A stretch of 64,000 nucleotides of DNA from Dysosmobacter acutus (GTDB lineage Bacteria; Bacillota; Clostridia; Oscillospirales; Oscillospiraceae), in NCBI RefSeq assembly GCF_018919205.1, contig NZ_JAHLQN010000001.1, positions 1,984,001 to 2,048,000 on the forward strand. The letters are read 5' to 3'. The notes under the pieces are model-generated. The model had not been told where the DNA came from and did not search any database. It saw only the letters and a list, made by a program, of their open reading frames with translations. Shown here in pieces: positions 1 to 8,498 of the stretch. How positions within the stretch are numbered: the stretch's first letter is position 1; the number at the start of each line of letters is the position of its first letter. The position numbers and the translations under genes are program-made.

Positions 1-1038
1 ACCGCCTCAGACCACGAGGTGGCCAATATGCTGCTGCGCTGCGGCAAGAGCGTGGTTCTGGCGGTGAACAAGATGGATTCCACCGGCGTCACCAACCCGG
101 ATATCTATGAGTTCTACAACCTGGGGCTGGGCGATCCCATCGCGGTTTCCGCTGTCCACGGACACGGCACGGGAGACCTGCTGGACGCCTGTGTGGCCCA
201 TTTCCCGCCGGAGGATGAGGAGGAGGCGGAGGATGATTTCATCCGCGTGGCCCTCATCGGAAAGCCCAACGTGGGCAAATCCTCCCTGACCAACCGCATC
301 CTGGGCCAGCAGCGCATGATCGTCAGCGATGTGCCCGGCACCACCCGGGACGCCATTGACTCGGTCTTTGAAAATGAAAAGGGCAAATATATTTTCATCG
401 ACACCGCCGGCATGCGGAAAAAGGCCAGGGTGGAGGAGAACATCGAGCGCTACAGCGTGCTCCGTGCCACCATGGCCATTGACCGCTGCGACGTGTGTCT
501 CATCCTCATTGACGCAAACGAGGGCGTCACCGAGCAGGACACCAAGGTGGCGGGGCTGGCCCACGAGGCGGGCAAGGCCTGCATCATCGTGGTCAACAAA
601 TGGGACGCGGTGGAAAAAGACGACAAGACCATGGACCGCATGCGCGAGGACATCCGCCGGGACCTGAGCTATATGACCTATGCGCCTGTCGTGTTCATCT
701 CCGCCCTGACGGGCCAGCGGGTGGAGCGCCTATTCGACCTCATCAACTATGTCAACGACCAGGCCGCCACGCGGATCACCACCGGCATGCTGAACAACGT
801 CCTTGCAGACGCCCAGACCCGGGTGCAGCCGCCCACGGACAAAGGCCGCCGGCTGAAGATTTACTATATGACCCAGGTGGGCATTAAGCCGCCTCATTTT
901 GTGGTCTTCTGCAATGAAAAGAAGCTGTTTCATTTCTCCTATCAGCGGTATCTGGAAAACTGTATCCGCAATACCTTTGGACTGGAGGGCACTCCGATCA
1001 TCCTGTCCATCCGGCAAAAGGGCGACAAGGAGGAGTAG
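1..1038 (+). CDS. der: Ribosome biogenesis GTPase Der (EngA), 3' part
   Basis: The reading frame is open from the first base, so the gene is cut by the window edge. About 345 C-terminal residues remain. They begin near the end of the first G domain (NKMD motif), followed by an acidic linker. A complete second G domain follows, with P-loop GKPNVGKS at about residues 87-94, DTAGMRKK as switch II and NKWD as the G4 motif. The KH-like C-terminal domain that contacts the 50S subunit ends the protein. Der is a tandem-GTPase 50S assembly factor. The stop lies 3 nt before plsY, so the genes are probably cotranscribed. The ATG at 19 is internal, not the true start. Confidence 0.97.
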   Translation, partial: TASDHEVANMLLRCGKSVVLAVNKMDSTGVTNPDIYEFYNLGLGDPIAVSAVHGHGTGDLLDACVAHFPPEDEEEAEDDFIRVALIGKPNVGKSSLTNRILGQQRMIVSDVPGTTRDAIDSVFENEKGKYIFIDTAGMRKKARVEENIERYSVLRATMAIDRCDVCLILIDANEGVTEQDTKVAGLAHEAGKACIIVVNKWDAVEKDDKTMDRMREDIRRDLSYMTYAPVVFISALTGQRVERLFDLINYVNDQAATRITTGMLNNVLADAQTRVQPPTDKGRRLKIYYMTQVGIKPPHFVVFCNEKKLFHFSYQRYLENCIRNTFGLEGTPIILSIRQKGDKEE

Positions 1039-1041
1039 GCG

Positions 1042-1710
1042 ATGAGCGTATGGACTGAGCTTTGGCTCCGGGCCGCCATCATCGCGGCGGCGGCCTATTT
1101 CTGCGGCTGCTTCAACGGGGCTGTGATCGTCTCCAAGTACATCCTGCGGGATGATGTGCGGGGGCACGGCAGCGGAAACGCCGGACTGACCAATTTCTAC
1201 CGCACTTTCGGCGGGCCTTTGACGATAGTGGTCATCCTGACCGACGTCCTGAAGGCGGTTGTGGCCATTTTGATCGGCGTCTGGGTGGCCAAAGGCTTTC
1301 TGCCGTCCTTTTTCATGGAGGGCGAGTGGGTGATTTACGGCAAGTACTGGGCGGGCCTTTTCTGTTTGTTGGGCCACATGTTCCCCTGCATGTTCCACTT
1401 CAAAGGGGGCAAGGGCATTCTCTCCGGCGGCACCATGGCCATTATGATTGACTGGCGGGTGGCGATAGTGGTCTGGGGTGGCTTCTTGGTGCTGGCTGTG
1501 GTGACCAGATGGGTCTCTCTGGGCTCCATCTGGGCCGGGGCCACCTTCCCCATCTCCAGCTTCTTCGTCTATCATGATCCGGTTATCACGGTTTTGGCGC
1601 TCATCATCGGGGCTCTGGTGGTCTGGAAGCACCGGGGGAATCTGAAGCGCATTCTGCGCGGGACGGAATCCAAGTTCAGCATCCATCGGAAAAAGGAGGG
1701 GACGCCATGA
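1042..1710 (+). CDS. plsY: Acyl-phosphate:glycerol-3-phosphate acyltransferase PlsY
   Basis: A 222-aa integral membrane protein with about five hydrophobic segments. It carries the PlsY signatures SGNAGLTNFYRTFG (near residue 35) and GHMFPCMFHFKGGKG (near residue 112), which form the glycerol-phosphate and acyl-phosphate site. It makes lysophosphatidate, the first acylation of membrane lipid synthesis. Start ATG 1042 has a GGAGGAG site inside the end of der. The 3' end overlaps gpsA by 4 nt (ATGA). Enzymes making and using glycerol-3-phosphate are thus adjacent, which supports both calls. Confidence 0.95.
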   Translation: MSVWTELWLRAAIIAAAAYFCGCFNGAVIVSKYILRDDVRGHGSGNAGLTNFYRTFGGPLTIVVILTDVLKAVVAILIGVWVAKGFLPSFFMEGEWVIYGKYWAGLFCLLGHMFPCMFHFKGGKGILSGGTMAIMIDWRVAIVVWGGFLVLAVVTRWVSLGSIWAGATFPISSFFVYHDPVITVLALIIGALVVWKHRGNLKRILRGTESKFSIHRKKEGTP

Positions 1711-2693
1711 AAATCGCGGTTTTGGGCAGCGGAGCCTGGGGAACGGCTCTGTCCATGGTGCTTTGCGACAACGGACACGACGTGACGCTCTGGTCCCACA
1801 GCCCGGAAAAGGCGGCGCAGCTGCGCTCCAGCCGGTGCAACCCGCTGCTTCCCAAGGTGACTCTGCCGGAGGCTCTCCGGTATGCCGATGATCTGAAGTG
1901 CGTTGAGGATGCGGATGCGGTGGTCTTTGCGACGCCCTCCTTTGCGGTCCGATCCACCGGACGGACTGCCGCCCCCCATCTGCGCCAGGACGCGGTGATC
2001 GTGTCGGTCTCCAAGGGCATTGAGAAGGGCAGCAACTGTCGGATGTCAGAGATTCTGGTTCAGGAGACAGAGGGAAAGTGTAAAGTTGTTGCACTTTCCG
2101 GACCTTCCCACGCAGAGGAAGTGTCGGTTCGGATGCCCACCGGCTGCGTGGCGGCCCATCAGGAGGAGGCGGTGGCCCGGACGGTGCAGGACGTGTTCAT
2201 GAACGACTATTTCCGTATCTATACCAGCCCGGACATCGTGGGGGTGGAGCTGGCCGCGGCGCTGAAAAACGTGGTGGCCCTCAGCTGCGGCGTCATTGCC
2301 GGTATGGGATACGGAGACAATACCAGGGCCCTTTTGATGACGCGGGCCATGGCGGAGATGGGCCGCCTGGGAGAGCGGATGGGCGGCTCCCGGCTGACCT
2401 TTGCCGGGCTTGCCGGCATGGGAGACCTGATCGTCACCTGCACCTCCATGCACTCGCGCAATTTCCGGGCCGGCATCCTCATCGGCCAGGGCAGGACCGC
2501 CCGGGAGGCCATGGATGAGGTGGGCGCCGTGGTAGAGGGGTACTATGCGGCGGAAAGCGTGTGCCAGCTCTCGGAGAAGGTTGGCGTGGAAATGCCCATC
2601 TGCCGCTGTGCCTACGACGTGCTGTACCACGAAAAGCAGACGGAGTCTGTGGTGCGGGAGCTGATGACTCGGGCCAAGAAGCAGGAAAATTGA
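1707..2693 (+). CDS. gpsA: Glycerol-3-phosphate dehydrogenase [NAD(P)+]
   Basis: A 328-aa cytoplasmic enzyme reducing dihydroxyacetone phosphate to sn-glycerol-3-phosphate for phospholipid synthesis. The N-terminal Rossmann motif GSGAWGTALS (residues 7-16), the LSGPSHAEEV segment and the ALKNVVAL segment with the catalytic lysine are all present, and length is normal. It overlaps plsY by 4 nt and has a ribosome site (AAAGGAGG) in the end of plsY. It is probably the last gene of the der-plsY-gpsA unit, as a hairpin follows. Confidence 0.96.
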   Translation: MKIAVLGSGAWGTALSMVLCDNGHDVTLWSHSPEKAAQLRSSRCNPLLPKVTLPEALRYADDLKCVEDADAVVFATPSFAVRSTGRTAAPHLRQDAVIVSVSKGIEKGSNCRMSEILVQETEGKCKVVALSGPSHAEEVSVRMPTGCVAAHQEEAVARTVQDVFMNDYFRIYTSPDIVGVELAAALKNVVALSCGVIAGMGYGDNTRALLMTRAMAEMGRLGERMGGSRLTFAGLAGMGDLIVTCTSMHSRNFRAGILIGQGRTAREAMDEVGAVVEGYYAAESVCQLSEKVGVEMPICRCAYDVLYHEKQTESVVRELMTRAKKQEN

Positions 2694-2732
2694 AAAGTGC
2701 CTCCGGAAATGGCGGGTGCCCGTAAAACAGTC

Positions 2733-2759
2733 ATAGAGGGCGGGCCGGCCGCTCTCTAT
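2733..2759 (+). terminator. Possible terminator after gpsA
   Basis: A GC-rich hairpin pairs ATAGAG (2733-2738) with CTCTAT (2754-2759), with further pairing of GCGG/CCGC inside. The tail is only moderately U-rich, so termination may be inefficient. Confidence 0.5.
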
Positions 2760-2789
2760 TCGTAAATTCTTATGGTGTGACGAAAGACC

Positions 2790-2798
2790 TGCTATAAT
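2790..2798 (+). promoter_or_regulatory. Extended -10 promoter for the small lipoprotein gene
   Basis: TGCTATAAT is a perfect -10 with the TGN extension. The -35 region 17 nt upstream (TTATGG) is poor, as expected of extended -10 promoters. It would start RNA about 40 nt before the ATT start at 2847. Confidence 0.55.
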
Positions 2799-2846
2799 GG
2801 CCGCAGAAAGACAGATCAGAGGGTTTCATAGAGGGGGTATTTCTCC

Positions 2847-3053
2847 ATTAAAAAGCGATTGACCTGTTTATTGGCAGGTGTTTGCCTATTTGGATTATTT
2901 GGCTGCTCCTCCGAATCCATCGGCATAATCGGCGGAGCGGATGGACCCACCGTGATTTTTGTATCCGGACAATCCAATTGGGTCTATTTTGTTTTGGCCG
3001 GTATTCTGATTGTGGGCATTATTGTATTTTTGCTGTTTAAGCGGAAAAGATAA
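2847..3053 (+). CDS. Small lipoprotein with a decarboxylase beta-subunit-like motif, probable ATT start
   Basis: A 68-aa protein. The N-terminus is a lipoprotein signal: a KKR n-region, a hydrophobic stretch and lipobox LFGC. Then comes SIGIIGGADGPTVIFV, which resembles the conserved IGIIGGADGPT segment of Na+-pumping decarboxylase beta subunits (OadB/GcdB/MmdB). A single C-terminal membrane helix and KRKR end it. It is far too short to be a decarboxylase subunit, so that name would mislead. The start is inferred: AGGGGG at 2832-2837 is correctly spaced from ATT 2847, and only this start gives the charged n-region. TTG 2859 is the alternative but lacks a ribosome site. Function unknown. Confidence 0.7.
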   Translation: MKKRLTCLLAGVCLFGLFGCSSESIGIIGGADGPTVIFVSGQSNWVYFVLAGILIVGIIVFLLFKRKR

Positions 3054-3113
3054 CTCCCGGTTTTCCTGACAGGACGTGTTGGGGAGCGGCTTTCCCAAAC
3101 ACTGCGTATACAG

Positions 3114-3147
3114 AAAGGCCGTGTATCAAAACGATACACGGCCTTTT
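3114..3147. terminator. Bidirectional intrinsic terminator
   Basis: A perfect 14-bp stem, AAAGGCCGTGTATC (3114-3127) with GATACACGGCCTTT (3133-3146), and loop AAAAC. It has T-rich sequence on the plus side and A-rich sequence on the other. It can end both the lipoprotein gene and rpmB, which face each other. Confidence 0.88.
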
Positions 3148-3247
3148 GCTGTTTTGAGAACCCCGCCCAACTCTTGCGGCATTTTTATGGACAGGGGAAA
3201 GGTAGAAAAAAAGCCCCAGGCGACTGCCCGAAGCTTTTCTCAATTGA

Positions 3248-3436
3248 TCACACCGCTCTGGTAACCTTACCGGAACGCAGACACCGGGTACAAACATATA
3301 CATGGCGGGGCGTACCGTTGATGATTGCCTTCACGCGCTTCACATTGGGCTTCCAGGAACGATTGGCGCGTTTGTGGGAGTGGGAAACCTTGATACCAAA
3401 GGTGACACCCTTATCGCAAAACTCGCACTTAGCCAT
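3248..3436 (-). CDS. rpmB: 50S ribosomal protein L28
   Basis: A 62-aa protein starting MAKCEFCDKG. The CxxC pairs (CEFC and CTRC) mark the zinc-binding form of L28, and HSHKRANRSWKPNVKRV is typical of the family. ATG at 3436 is chosen because GGAGGTG precedes it. The GTG three codons upstream lies inside that ribosome site. It stands alone on the minus strand, with the terminator at 3114-3147 downstream. Confidence 0.97.
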   Translation of the reverse strand: MAKCEFCDKGVTFGIKVSHSHKRANRSWKPNVKRVKAIINGTPRHVYVCTRCLRSGKVTRAV

Positions 3437-3598
3437 CCGTTGCACCTCCTTGCTGTTGCTATTTCTGCCTATTTCACACAGGCACGACTGATATAATAGC
3501 AGAAGTTTTCAAAAAATGCAAGAGATATTCAAAAAAATTTCGCTTCTTTTTACAAAAAATGCAAAATTAAGGATGGAGAAACTATTTTTCCCCTGCTA

Positions 3599-3627
3599 TT
3601 GCGAAAAATACCCGGGTAAGCTATAAT
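3599..3627 (+). promoter_or_regulatory. Sigma-A promoter of the hprK operon
   Basis: TTGCGA (3599-3604), a 17-nt spacer and TATAAT (3622-3627). It predicts a leader of about 90 nt before hprK. Confidence 0.75.
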
Positions 3628-3726
3628 CAGATTGATATAAACAACAGAGAAAATTTCAATAAATTTCCAGAAGATACAGTCTGGAGGGAGACTTTTCCCC
3701 TCTGGCGGAAAGGCGTTGTTGCATTT

Positions 3727-4659
3727 ATGAGTGAACAAGGAGTGAAGGTTTCCGAGGCGGTCAGCATTTTTGGGCTGGAGATTCTCAACCGCGGCAAAGA
3801 CTACGATAGCGCACTGCTGACGATTACGGACGTAAACCGTCCCGGACTGCAGTTTTTAGGCTCGTTTGACTATTTTGACCCCCGGCGCCTGCAGATCATC
3901 GGCAAGGCGGAGATCACCTATCTCAGCGGTCTGAGCAGCGAGAGGCGTCAGGAGTCCTATGACAACATCTTTCAGTACGATATCCCGGCTCTTGTCATCG
4001 CAAGGGGCCTTGAATGTTCCGAGGAGTGCCTGAACAGCGCCAGACGGTTTGAACGGACGCTGCTGCGCACCGACGAGACCACCGTGGAGTTCACAAGCCA
4101 TATGATCGAGTATCTCAACCACAAGCTTGCGCCCACGGTGACGCGCCACGGCGTGCTGATGGACGTCTACGGCGAGGGTGTGCTGCTGTTGGGAGAGTCC
4201 GGCATCGGCAAGAGCGAGACGGCCATTGAGCTGGTGATGCGCGGGCACCGGTTGGTGTCGGACGACGCGGTGGAGATCCGTCAGATTTCCGACTATCTGG
4301 TGGGCACGGCGCCGGAGCTGATCCGCCATTATGTGGAGCTGCGGGGAATCGGCGTCATCGATGTGCGCCAGCTCTTCGGCATGCGCGCCATCAAGACCGA
4401 CGCCCAAATCGACCTGGTGGTCCAGATGGAGCAGTGGGACGAGGACAAATTTTACGACCGATTGGGCATTGAAACCCATTTTATGACTATTATGGATGTG
4501 AAGGTGCCCTGCGTGACCATGCCGGTCCGCCCGGGCAGGAACCTGGCCAGCATTGTGGAGGTGGCGGCTTTGAACAACCGCCACCACCGCTACGGCTTCA
4601 ACGCCGCGGAGGAGCTTTCCCGGCGCATTGACAAGCACGTGGATAAGGGGAAGAAATAA
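3727..4659 (+). CDS. hprK: HPr kinase/phosphorylase
   Basis: A 310-aa bifunctional enzyme that phosphorylates and dephosphorylates HPr at Ser46, the switch of carbon catabolite control in Firmicutes. Visible features are the conserved HGVLMDVYG (about 141-149), Walker A GESGIGKS (156-163), LVSDDAVEI, and the family signature near ELRGIGVIDVRQLFG. Length is normal. It is first of a long plus-strand run, preceded by a good promoter, and glcK follows after 2 nt. The pairing of catabolite control with glucose phosphorylation makes metabolic sense. Confidence 0.97.
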   Translation: MSEQGVKVSEAVSIFGLEILNRGKDYDSALLTITDVNRPGLQFLGSFDYFDPRRLQIIGKAEITYLSGLSSERRQESYDNIFQYDIPALVIARGLECSEECLNSARRFERTLLRTDETTVEFTSHMIEYLNHKLAPTVTRHGVLMDVYGEGVLLLGESGIGKSETAIELVMRGHRLVSDDAVEIRQISDYLVGTAPELIRHYVELRGIGVIDVRQLFGMRAIKTDAQIDLVVQMEQWDEDKFYDRLGIETHFMTIMDVKVPCVTMPVRPGRNLASIVEVAALNNRHHRYGFNAAEELSRRIDKHVDKGKK

Positions 4660-4661
4660 TT

Positions 4662-5597
4662 ATGTATCTTGGGATCGACATCGGCGGAACCAATCTGAAG
4701 GCAGGGCTGGTGGATGAGGATGGGCAGCTCCTGCGGACCCTGAAAGAGCCCTTGGGCCCGGTATCGGCCCCGGAAGAGCTTGCCATCCGGCTGGCCGGTA
4801 TGGCCCTGGCCGCGGCGGCGGACGACCTGGATCAGGTCCGGTCGGTGGGTATGGGCGTCCCCGGCGCGGTGGAGGGCGGCACCATTGTCTACACCTGCAA
4901 CATCCCCATGAAGAACATCCCTATGGAGCGGCTGTTCCGGGCGCATCTGGACCTGCCGGTGTACCTTGGCAACGACGCGGACTGCGCCGCACTGGGGGAG
5001 TATCACTGCGGCGCCGGAAAGGGCTGCCGCAGCCTGGTGGCCATCACGCTTGGCACGGGAATCGGCGGCGGCATGGTCTTTGACGGGAAGATTTACGAGG
5101 GGCTGGGCATGGCCGGCGAGGTGGGCCACATGGTGGTGGAGCCTGACGGAGTCCCATGTCCCTGCGGCCGGCGGGGCTGCTGGGAGCAGTACGCCTCCGC
5201 CAGCGGGTTGCGGCGAATGACCTGGGAGGCCATGGAGGCCCATCCGGAGAGCCTTCTTTGGAAGATCACCGGCGGAAAGCGGGAGCGGCTCAACGGCGGC
5301 ACGGCGTTTGAAGCGGCAAGAAGGGGCGATGAAACCGCCCGGGCTGTCTGCGGCGCCTATATCCGCTATCTTGCCCAAGGGATCACCAATCTGGTCAATC
5401 TGCTCCACCCCGAGGTTTTAGCCATTGGAGGGGGCATCAGCAACGAACGGGAGGAGTCCCTGCTCCGGCCGGTGCGGGAGATTGTGGACCGGGAGTGCTA
5501 TGCCAGCCATGGCGGGCGGAAAACCCGGGTGGTCAAGGCGCTTCTTGGAAACGACGCCGGAGTGATCGGCGCGGCGTTTTTGGGACGCAGCCGCTGA
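4662..5597 (+). CDS. glcK: ROK-family glucokinase
   Basis: A 311-aa sugar kinase. ATP-binding motif GIDIGGTNLKAG lies at residues 4-15, catalytic Asp105 in LGNDAD, and the ROK zinc site is formed by His156 and the Cys cluster CPCGRRGC (166-173). GlcK converts cytosolic glucose to glucose-6-phosphate with ATP. ROK members can prefer other hexoses, so glucose is the most likely but not the only possible substrate. It starts 2 nt after hprK, so translation is probably coupled. Confidence 0.9.
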   Translation: MYLGIDIGGTNLKAGLVDEDGQLLRTLKEPLGPVSAPEELAIRLAGMALAAAADDLDQVRSVGMGVPGAVEGGTIVYTCNIPMKNIPMERLFRAHLDLPVYLGNDADCAALGEYHCGAGKGCRSLVAITLGTGIGGGMVFDGKIYEGLGMAGEVGHMVVEPDGVPCPCGRRGCWEQYASASGLRRMTWEAMEAHPESLLWKITGGKRERLNGGTAFEAARRGDETARAVCGAYIRYLAQGITNLVNLLHPEVLAIGGGISNEREESLLRPVREIVDRECYASHGGRKTRVVKALLGNDAGVIGAAFLGRSR

Positions 5598-5619
5598 AAA
5601 ACAGCTTTTGGAGGAATAT

Positions 5620-6534
5620 ATGTTCTGGTACGAGTGCTTGGATGAAAAGGCAAAGGAGTATCTGCCGGATTTGAAGATAGCCTGCGACGAACCCATGAGC
5701 CGCCACACCTCCTTTCACATCGGTGGGCCGGCAAAGCGGATGGCCTTCCCGGCCAGCCGGGCCCAGGCGGTGCTGGTGGCCCATTTTGCCCGGGAGTGCG
5801 GCGCAAGGACCCTGGTCCTGGGCAACGGTACCAATCTCCTGACGGCGGATGAGGGGCTGGATATGCTGGTGATCAACCTGTCCCGGTCCCTTACCTCCAT
5901 TCGCCGGACTGGGGAGTGTTCGGTAGAGGCCGACGCGGGGGTGTCTCTTGCAAGGCTTGCGGACTTTGTCAGAAAGGACTCTCTCACCGGGCTGGAGTTC
6001 GCCCACGGCATTCCGGGGTCCCTTGGGGGAGCCGTGTGTATGAACGCCGGAGCCTACGGCGGTGAGATGTGCCAGGTGGTGGAGGAGGTTACGGCCCTCT
6101 TTCCCGACGGAGTGCGGACATTGAAAGGCGACAAGCTGAAGTTCGGCTACCGCCACAGCATATTCTCCGATCAGGCCGACGCGGTGGTCCTCTCGGCCGT
6201 CCTAAGGCTCCAGTGCGGGGATGAACAGCAGATCAAGGCGCAGATGGAGGAGCTGATGAGGCGGAGGAAGGCCAGCCAGCCTCTGGAGTATCCCAGCGCG
6301 GGCAGCACCTTCAAGCGCCCTGCCGGCCAGTATGCCGGTACGCTGATCGATCAATGCGGCCTGAAGGGCAGGACGGTGGGCGGCGCCCAGGTATCGGAAA
6401 AACACGCCGGATTCATCATCAACCGGGGCGGGGCCACCTGCGCCGATGTAACGGAGCTGATCCGGCTGGTACAGGAGACGGTGCTCCGGGAGAGCGGCGT
6501 GCAGCTTGAGCCAGAAGTGCGGATCATCCGCTGA
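5620..6534 (+). CDS. murB: UDP-N-acetylenolpyruvoylglucosamine reductase
   Basis: A 304-aa FAD enzyme making UDP-N-acetylmuramate, the second committed step of peptidoglycan synthesis. The FAD domain shows LGNGTNLL and IPGSLGGAVCMNAGAYGGE, the substrate domain FGYRHSIF and AGSTFKRP (active-site Ser). ATG 5620 is preferred over the TTG at 5608 because the latter overlaps the GGAGG ribosome site. It lies in the hprK-glcK-murB-rapZ-yvcK-whiA run common in Clostridia. Confidence 0.95.
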   Translation: MFWYECLDEKAKEYLPDLKIACDEPMSRHTSFHIGGPAKRMAFPASRAQAVLVAHFARECGARTLVLGNGTNLLTADEGLDMLVINLSRSLTSIRRTGECSVEADAGVSLARLADFVRKDSLTGLEFAHGIPGSLGGAVCMNAGAYGGEMCQVVEEVTALFPDGVRTLKGDKLKFGYRHSIFSDQADAVVLSAVLRLQCGDEQQIKAQMEELMRRRKASQPLEYPSAGSTFKRPAGQYAGTLIDQCGLKGRTVGGAQVSEKHAGFIINRGGATCADVTELIRLVQETVLRESGVQLEPEVRIIR

Positions 6535-6547
6535 AAGAAGTGAAACC

Positions 6548-7408
6548 ATGGAAATTGTAATCATCACCGGGCTCTCCGGAGCGGGAAAGAGCAAGGCCGC
6601 CTCATTCTTGGAGGACATGGGCTTTTATATTGTGGACAATATGCCAGCGGCCATGATTTTGAAATTTGCGGAGTTCTGCATCACAAGCAACGGACGCTAC
6701 GACCGGGTGGCTCTGGTATACGATGTGCGCACCAGCTCCAACTTCAGCGAGCTGTTCGACGTACTGGATCAGCTGCAGAAGATGAAGTGCACCTGCCATA
6801 CTCTCTTTTTGGAGGCCGCGCCGGAAATCCTCATCCAACGCTATAAGGAGTCCCGCCGCCTCCACCCTCTCATGAGCGGAGGAACCAGTTTGGAGGAGGC
6901 CGTCGGTCGGGAGCGGGAGCTTTTACAGCCGATGCGGGAGCGTTCGGACTATCTCATCGACACAAGCACCCTCTCCACGGGGAAGCTGCGGGGGGAGCTG
7001 CTCCATCTGTTTGACGCCCAGGGCCGCAAGGGCGGCATGTCTGTCAACGTGATCTCCTTTGGATATAAATACGGTATCCCTATGGAGGCGGACCTGGTGA
7101 TGGATGTGCGCTTTCTGCCCAACCCCTTTTACGTGGAGTCGCTGCGCCACAAGACCGGTCTGGACCAGGACGTGTATGACTATGTCTTTTCCTTTGAGCA
7201 GACAGGAGAGCTGATGAAGCGTCTGGAAGACCTGATTTCCTTTGCCCTGCCGCTTTACGCGGAGGAGGGGAAGACCGTGCTGGTGATCGCCATCGGATGC
7301 ACCGGAGGCCATCACCGCTCCGTGGCGGTGACCAGGACTCTGGCGGAGTACATCGGGAGGCTGGGCTATCAGGTCAGCGAAAACCACAGGGACATGACCC
7401 GGGGCTAA
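6548..7408 (+). CDS. rapZ: RNase adapter / nucleotide-binding protein RapZ (YvcJ family)
   Basis: A 286-aa P-loop protein with Walker A GLSGAGKS at residues 8-15 and a C-terminal domain ending in the family signature GCTGGHHRSVAV. In E. coli RapZ senses glucosamine-6-phosphate and controls GlmS through small RNAs. In Firmicutes the YvcJ homologue binds and hydrolyses nucleotides, and its target is less clear. ATG 6548 gives the normal N-terminus; an upstream in-frame ATG at 6506 lies inside murB. The gap to yvcK is 12 nt. Confidence 0.93.
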   Translation: MEIVIITGLSGAGKSKAASFLEDMGFYIVDNMPAAMILKFAEFCITSNGRYDRVALVYDVRTSSNFSELFDVLDQLQKMKCTCHTLFLEAAPEILIQRYKESRRLHPLMSGGTSLEEAVGRERELLQPMRERSDYLIDTSTLSTGKLRGELLHLFDAQGRKGGMSVNVISFGYKYGIPMEADLVMDVRFLPNPFYVESLRHKTGLDQDVYDYVFSFEQTGELMKRLEDLISFALPLYAEEGKTVLVIAIGCTGGHHRSVAVTRTLAEYIGRLGYQVSENHRDMTRG

Positions 7409-7420
7409 AGGAGCAGGGAA

Positions 7421-8488
7421 GTGGGAAATCGAACGACGGATTACCGGCTGCCCCGTATCCATGGTCCCCGGGTCGTCGCCATCGGCGGCGGGCACGGGCT
7501 GTCCACCATGCTGCGGGGCCTGAAGGCCTATACGGAAAATCTGACGGCCATTGTCACGGTGGCCGACGACGGGGGCGGTTCCGGCAGGCTCCGGGAGGAT
7601 TTGGGCATGCCTCCTCCGGGGGACATCCGCAACTGCCTGGAGGCCCTGGCCAACACGGAGCCGCTGATGGCGGAGCTGATGCACTACCGGTTCCCGGACG
7701 GTCAGCTGGCCGGCCAGAGCTTTGGAAACCTCTTTCTGGCCGCCCTCAACGGGATTTCTCCCTCCTTTGACATGGCGGTGAGCCGCATGAGCGAGGTGCT
7801 GGCCATCACCGGGCGGGTGCTGCCTGTGACCAACGCAAATGTGAAACTTGAGGCGGAGTTTGAAAACGGTGCCCGGGTGGTGGGCGAGTCCAGGATTTGC
7901 GACTGCAAGAAATCTCAGGACTGCCGCATCGCCCAGGTGCGGCTTTTGCCGGAGCGCCCGGCCGCGCTGCCTATGGCGATCGACGCCATACGGGACGCGG
8001 ATATGATCCTCTTAGGGCCGGGAAGCCTCTACACCAGCATCATTCCGAATCTGCTGGTGGATGGAATTGTCCAGGCTGTTCAGGAGTCCGACGCCCTGAA
8101 AATCTATGTCTGCAACGTCATGACCCAGGACGGGGAGACGGAGGGATATACGGTTTCCGACCACATCCGGGCCATTTTCCAGCATTCCGCTCCGGGTCTA
8201 TTTGACATCTGCCTCACCAATTCCTCTCCCATCCCCAAGGGCGTGGCGGCCCGCTACGCCCTGGAAGGAGCGCAGCCTATCTGCTGCGACCGGGAGGAGT
8301 GCAGTAAACTTGGTGTGGAGGTGGTGAACCGGCCGGTCTCCACCGTGGAGAACGGCTTTGTGCGCCACAGCCCCGGGCACCTGGCGCGGGAACTGATCCT
8401 GCTCCATGCGGAGCGCAGCGTCCGTATTGCCGGAAAGCGTTTTGACTTTACAGATGATACATACCGGCTGGAGATCGAAAAGCGGTAA
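7421..8488 (+). CDS. yvcK: YvcK-family (CofD-like) protein, gluconeogenesis/morphogenesis factor
   Basis: A 355-aa protein starting with GTG after AGGAG. The N-terminal VVAIGGGHGLSTMLRGLK and VADDGGGSGRLREDLG are the YvcK/CofD nucleotide-sugar-binding motifs. In B. subtilis YvcK is needed for growth on gluconeogenic carbon, affects localisation of a penicillin-binding protein and binds UDP-sugars. Its place between rapZ and whiA is conserved across Firmicutes and Actinobacteria and strongly supports the name. Confidence 0.92.
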   Translation: MGNRTTDYRLPRIHGPRVVAIGGGHGLSTMLRGLKAYTENLTAIVTVADDGGGSGRLREDLGMPPPGDIRNCLEALANTEPLMAELMHYRFPDGQLAGQSFGNLFLAALNGISPSFDMAVSRMSEVLAITGRVLPVTNANVKLEAEFENGARVVGESRICDCKKSQDCRIAQVRLLPERPAALPMAIDAIRDADMILLGPGSLYTSIIPNLLVDGIVQAVQESDALKIYVCNVMTQDGETEGYTVSDHIRAIFQHSAPGLFDICLTNSSPIPKGVAARYALEGAQPICCDREECSKLGVEVVNRPVSTVENGFVRHSPGHLARELILLHAERSVRIAGKRFDFTDDTYRLEIEKR

Positions 8489-8498
8489 GGAGGCGGGG

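Noticed and set aside
19..1038. ATG 19 as the true start of der
   Set aside because: The frame is open to base 1 and the first GTPase domain is missing, so the gene is cut by the window edge.
730..2094. Long minus-strand frame opposite der-plsY-gpsA (454 codons)
   Set aside because: Translated product is low-complexity and rich in Arg, Pro and His; it is an antisense shadow of well supported plus-strand genes in GC-rich DNA.
2731..2834. TCATAGAG at 2731 and 2826 as further sigma-E promoters
   Set aside because: No CAT-containing -35 lies 20-21 nt upstream in either case; a TGC-TATAAT promoter explains the gene.
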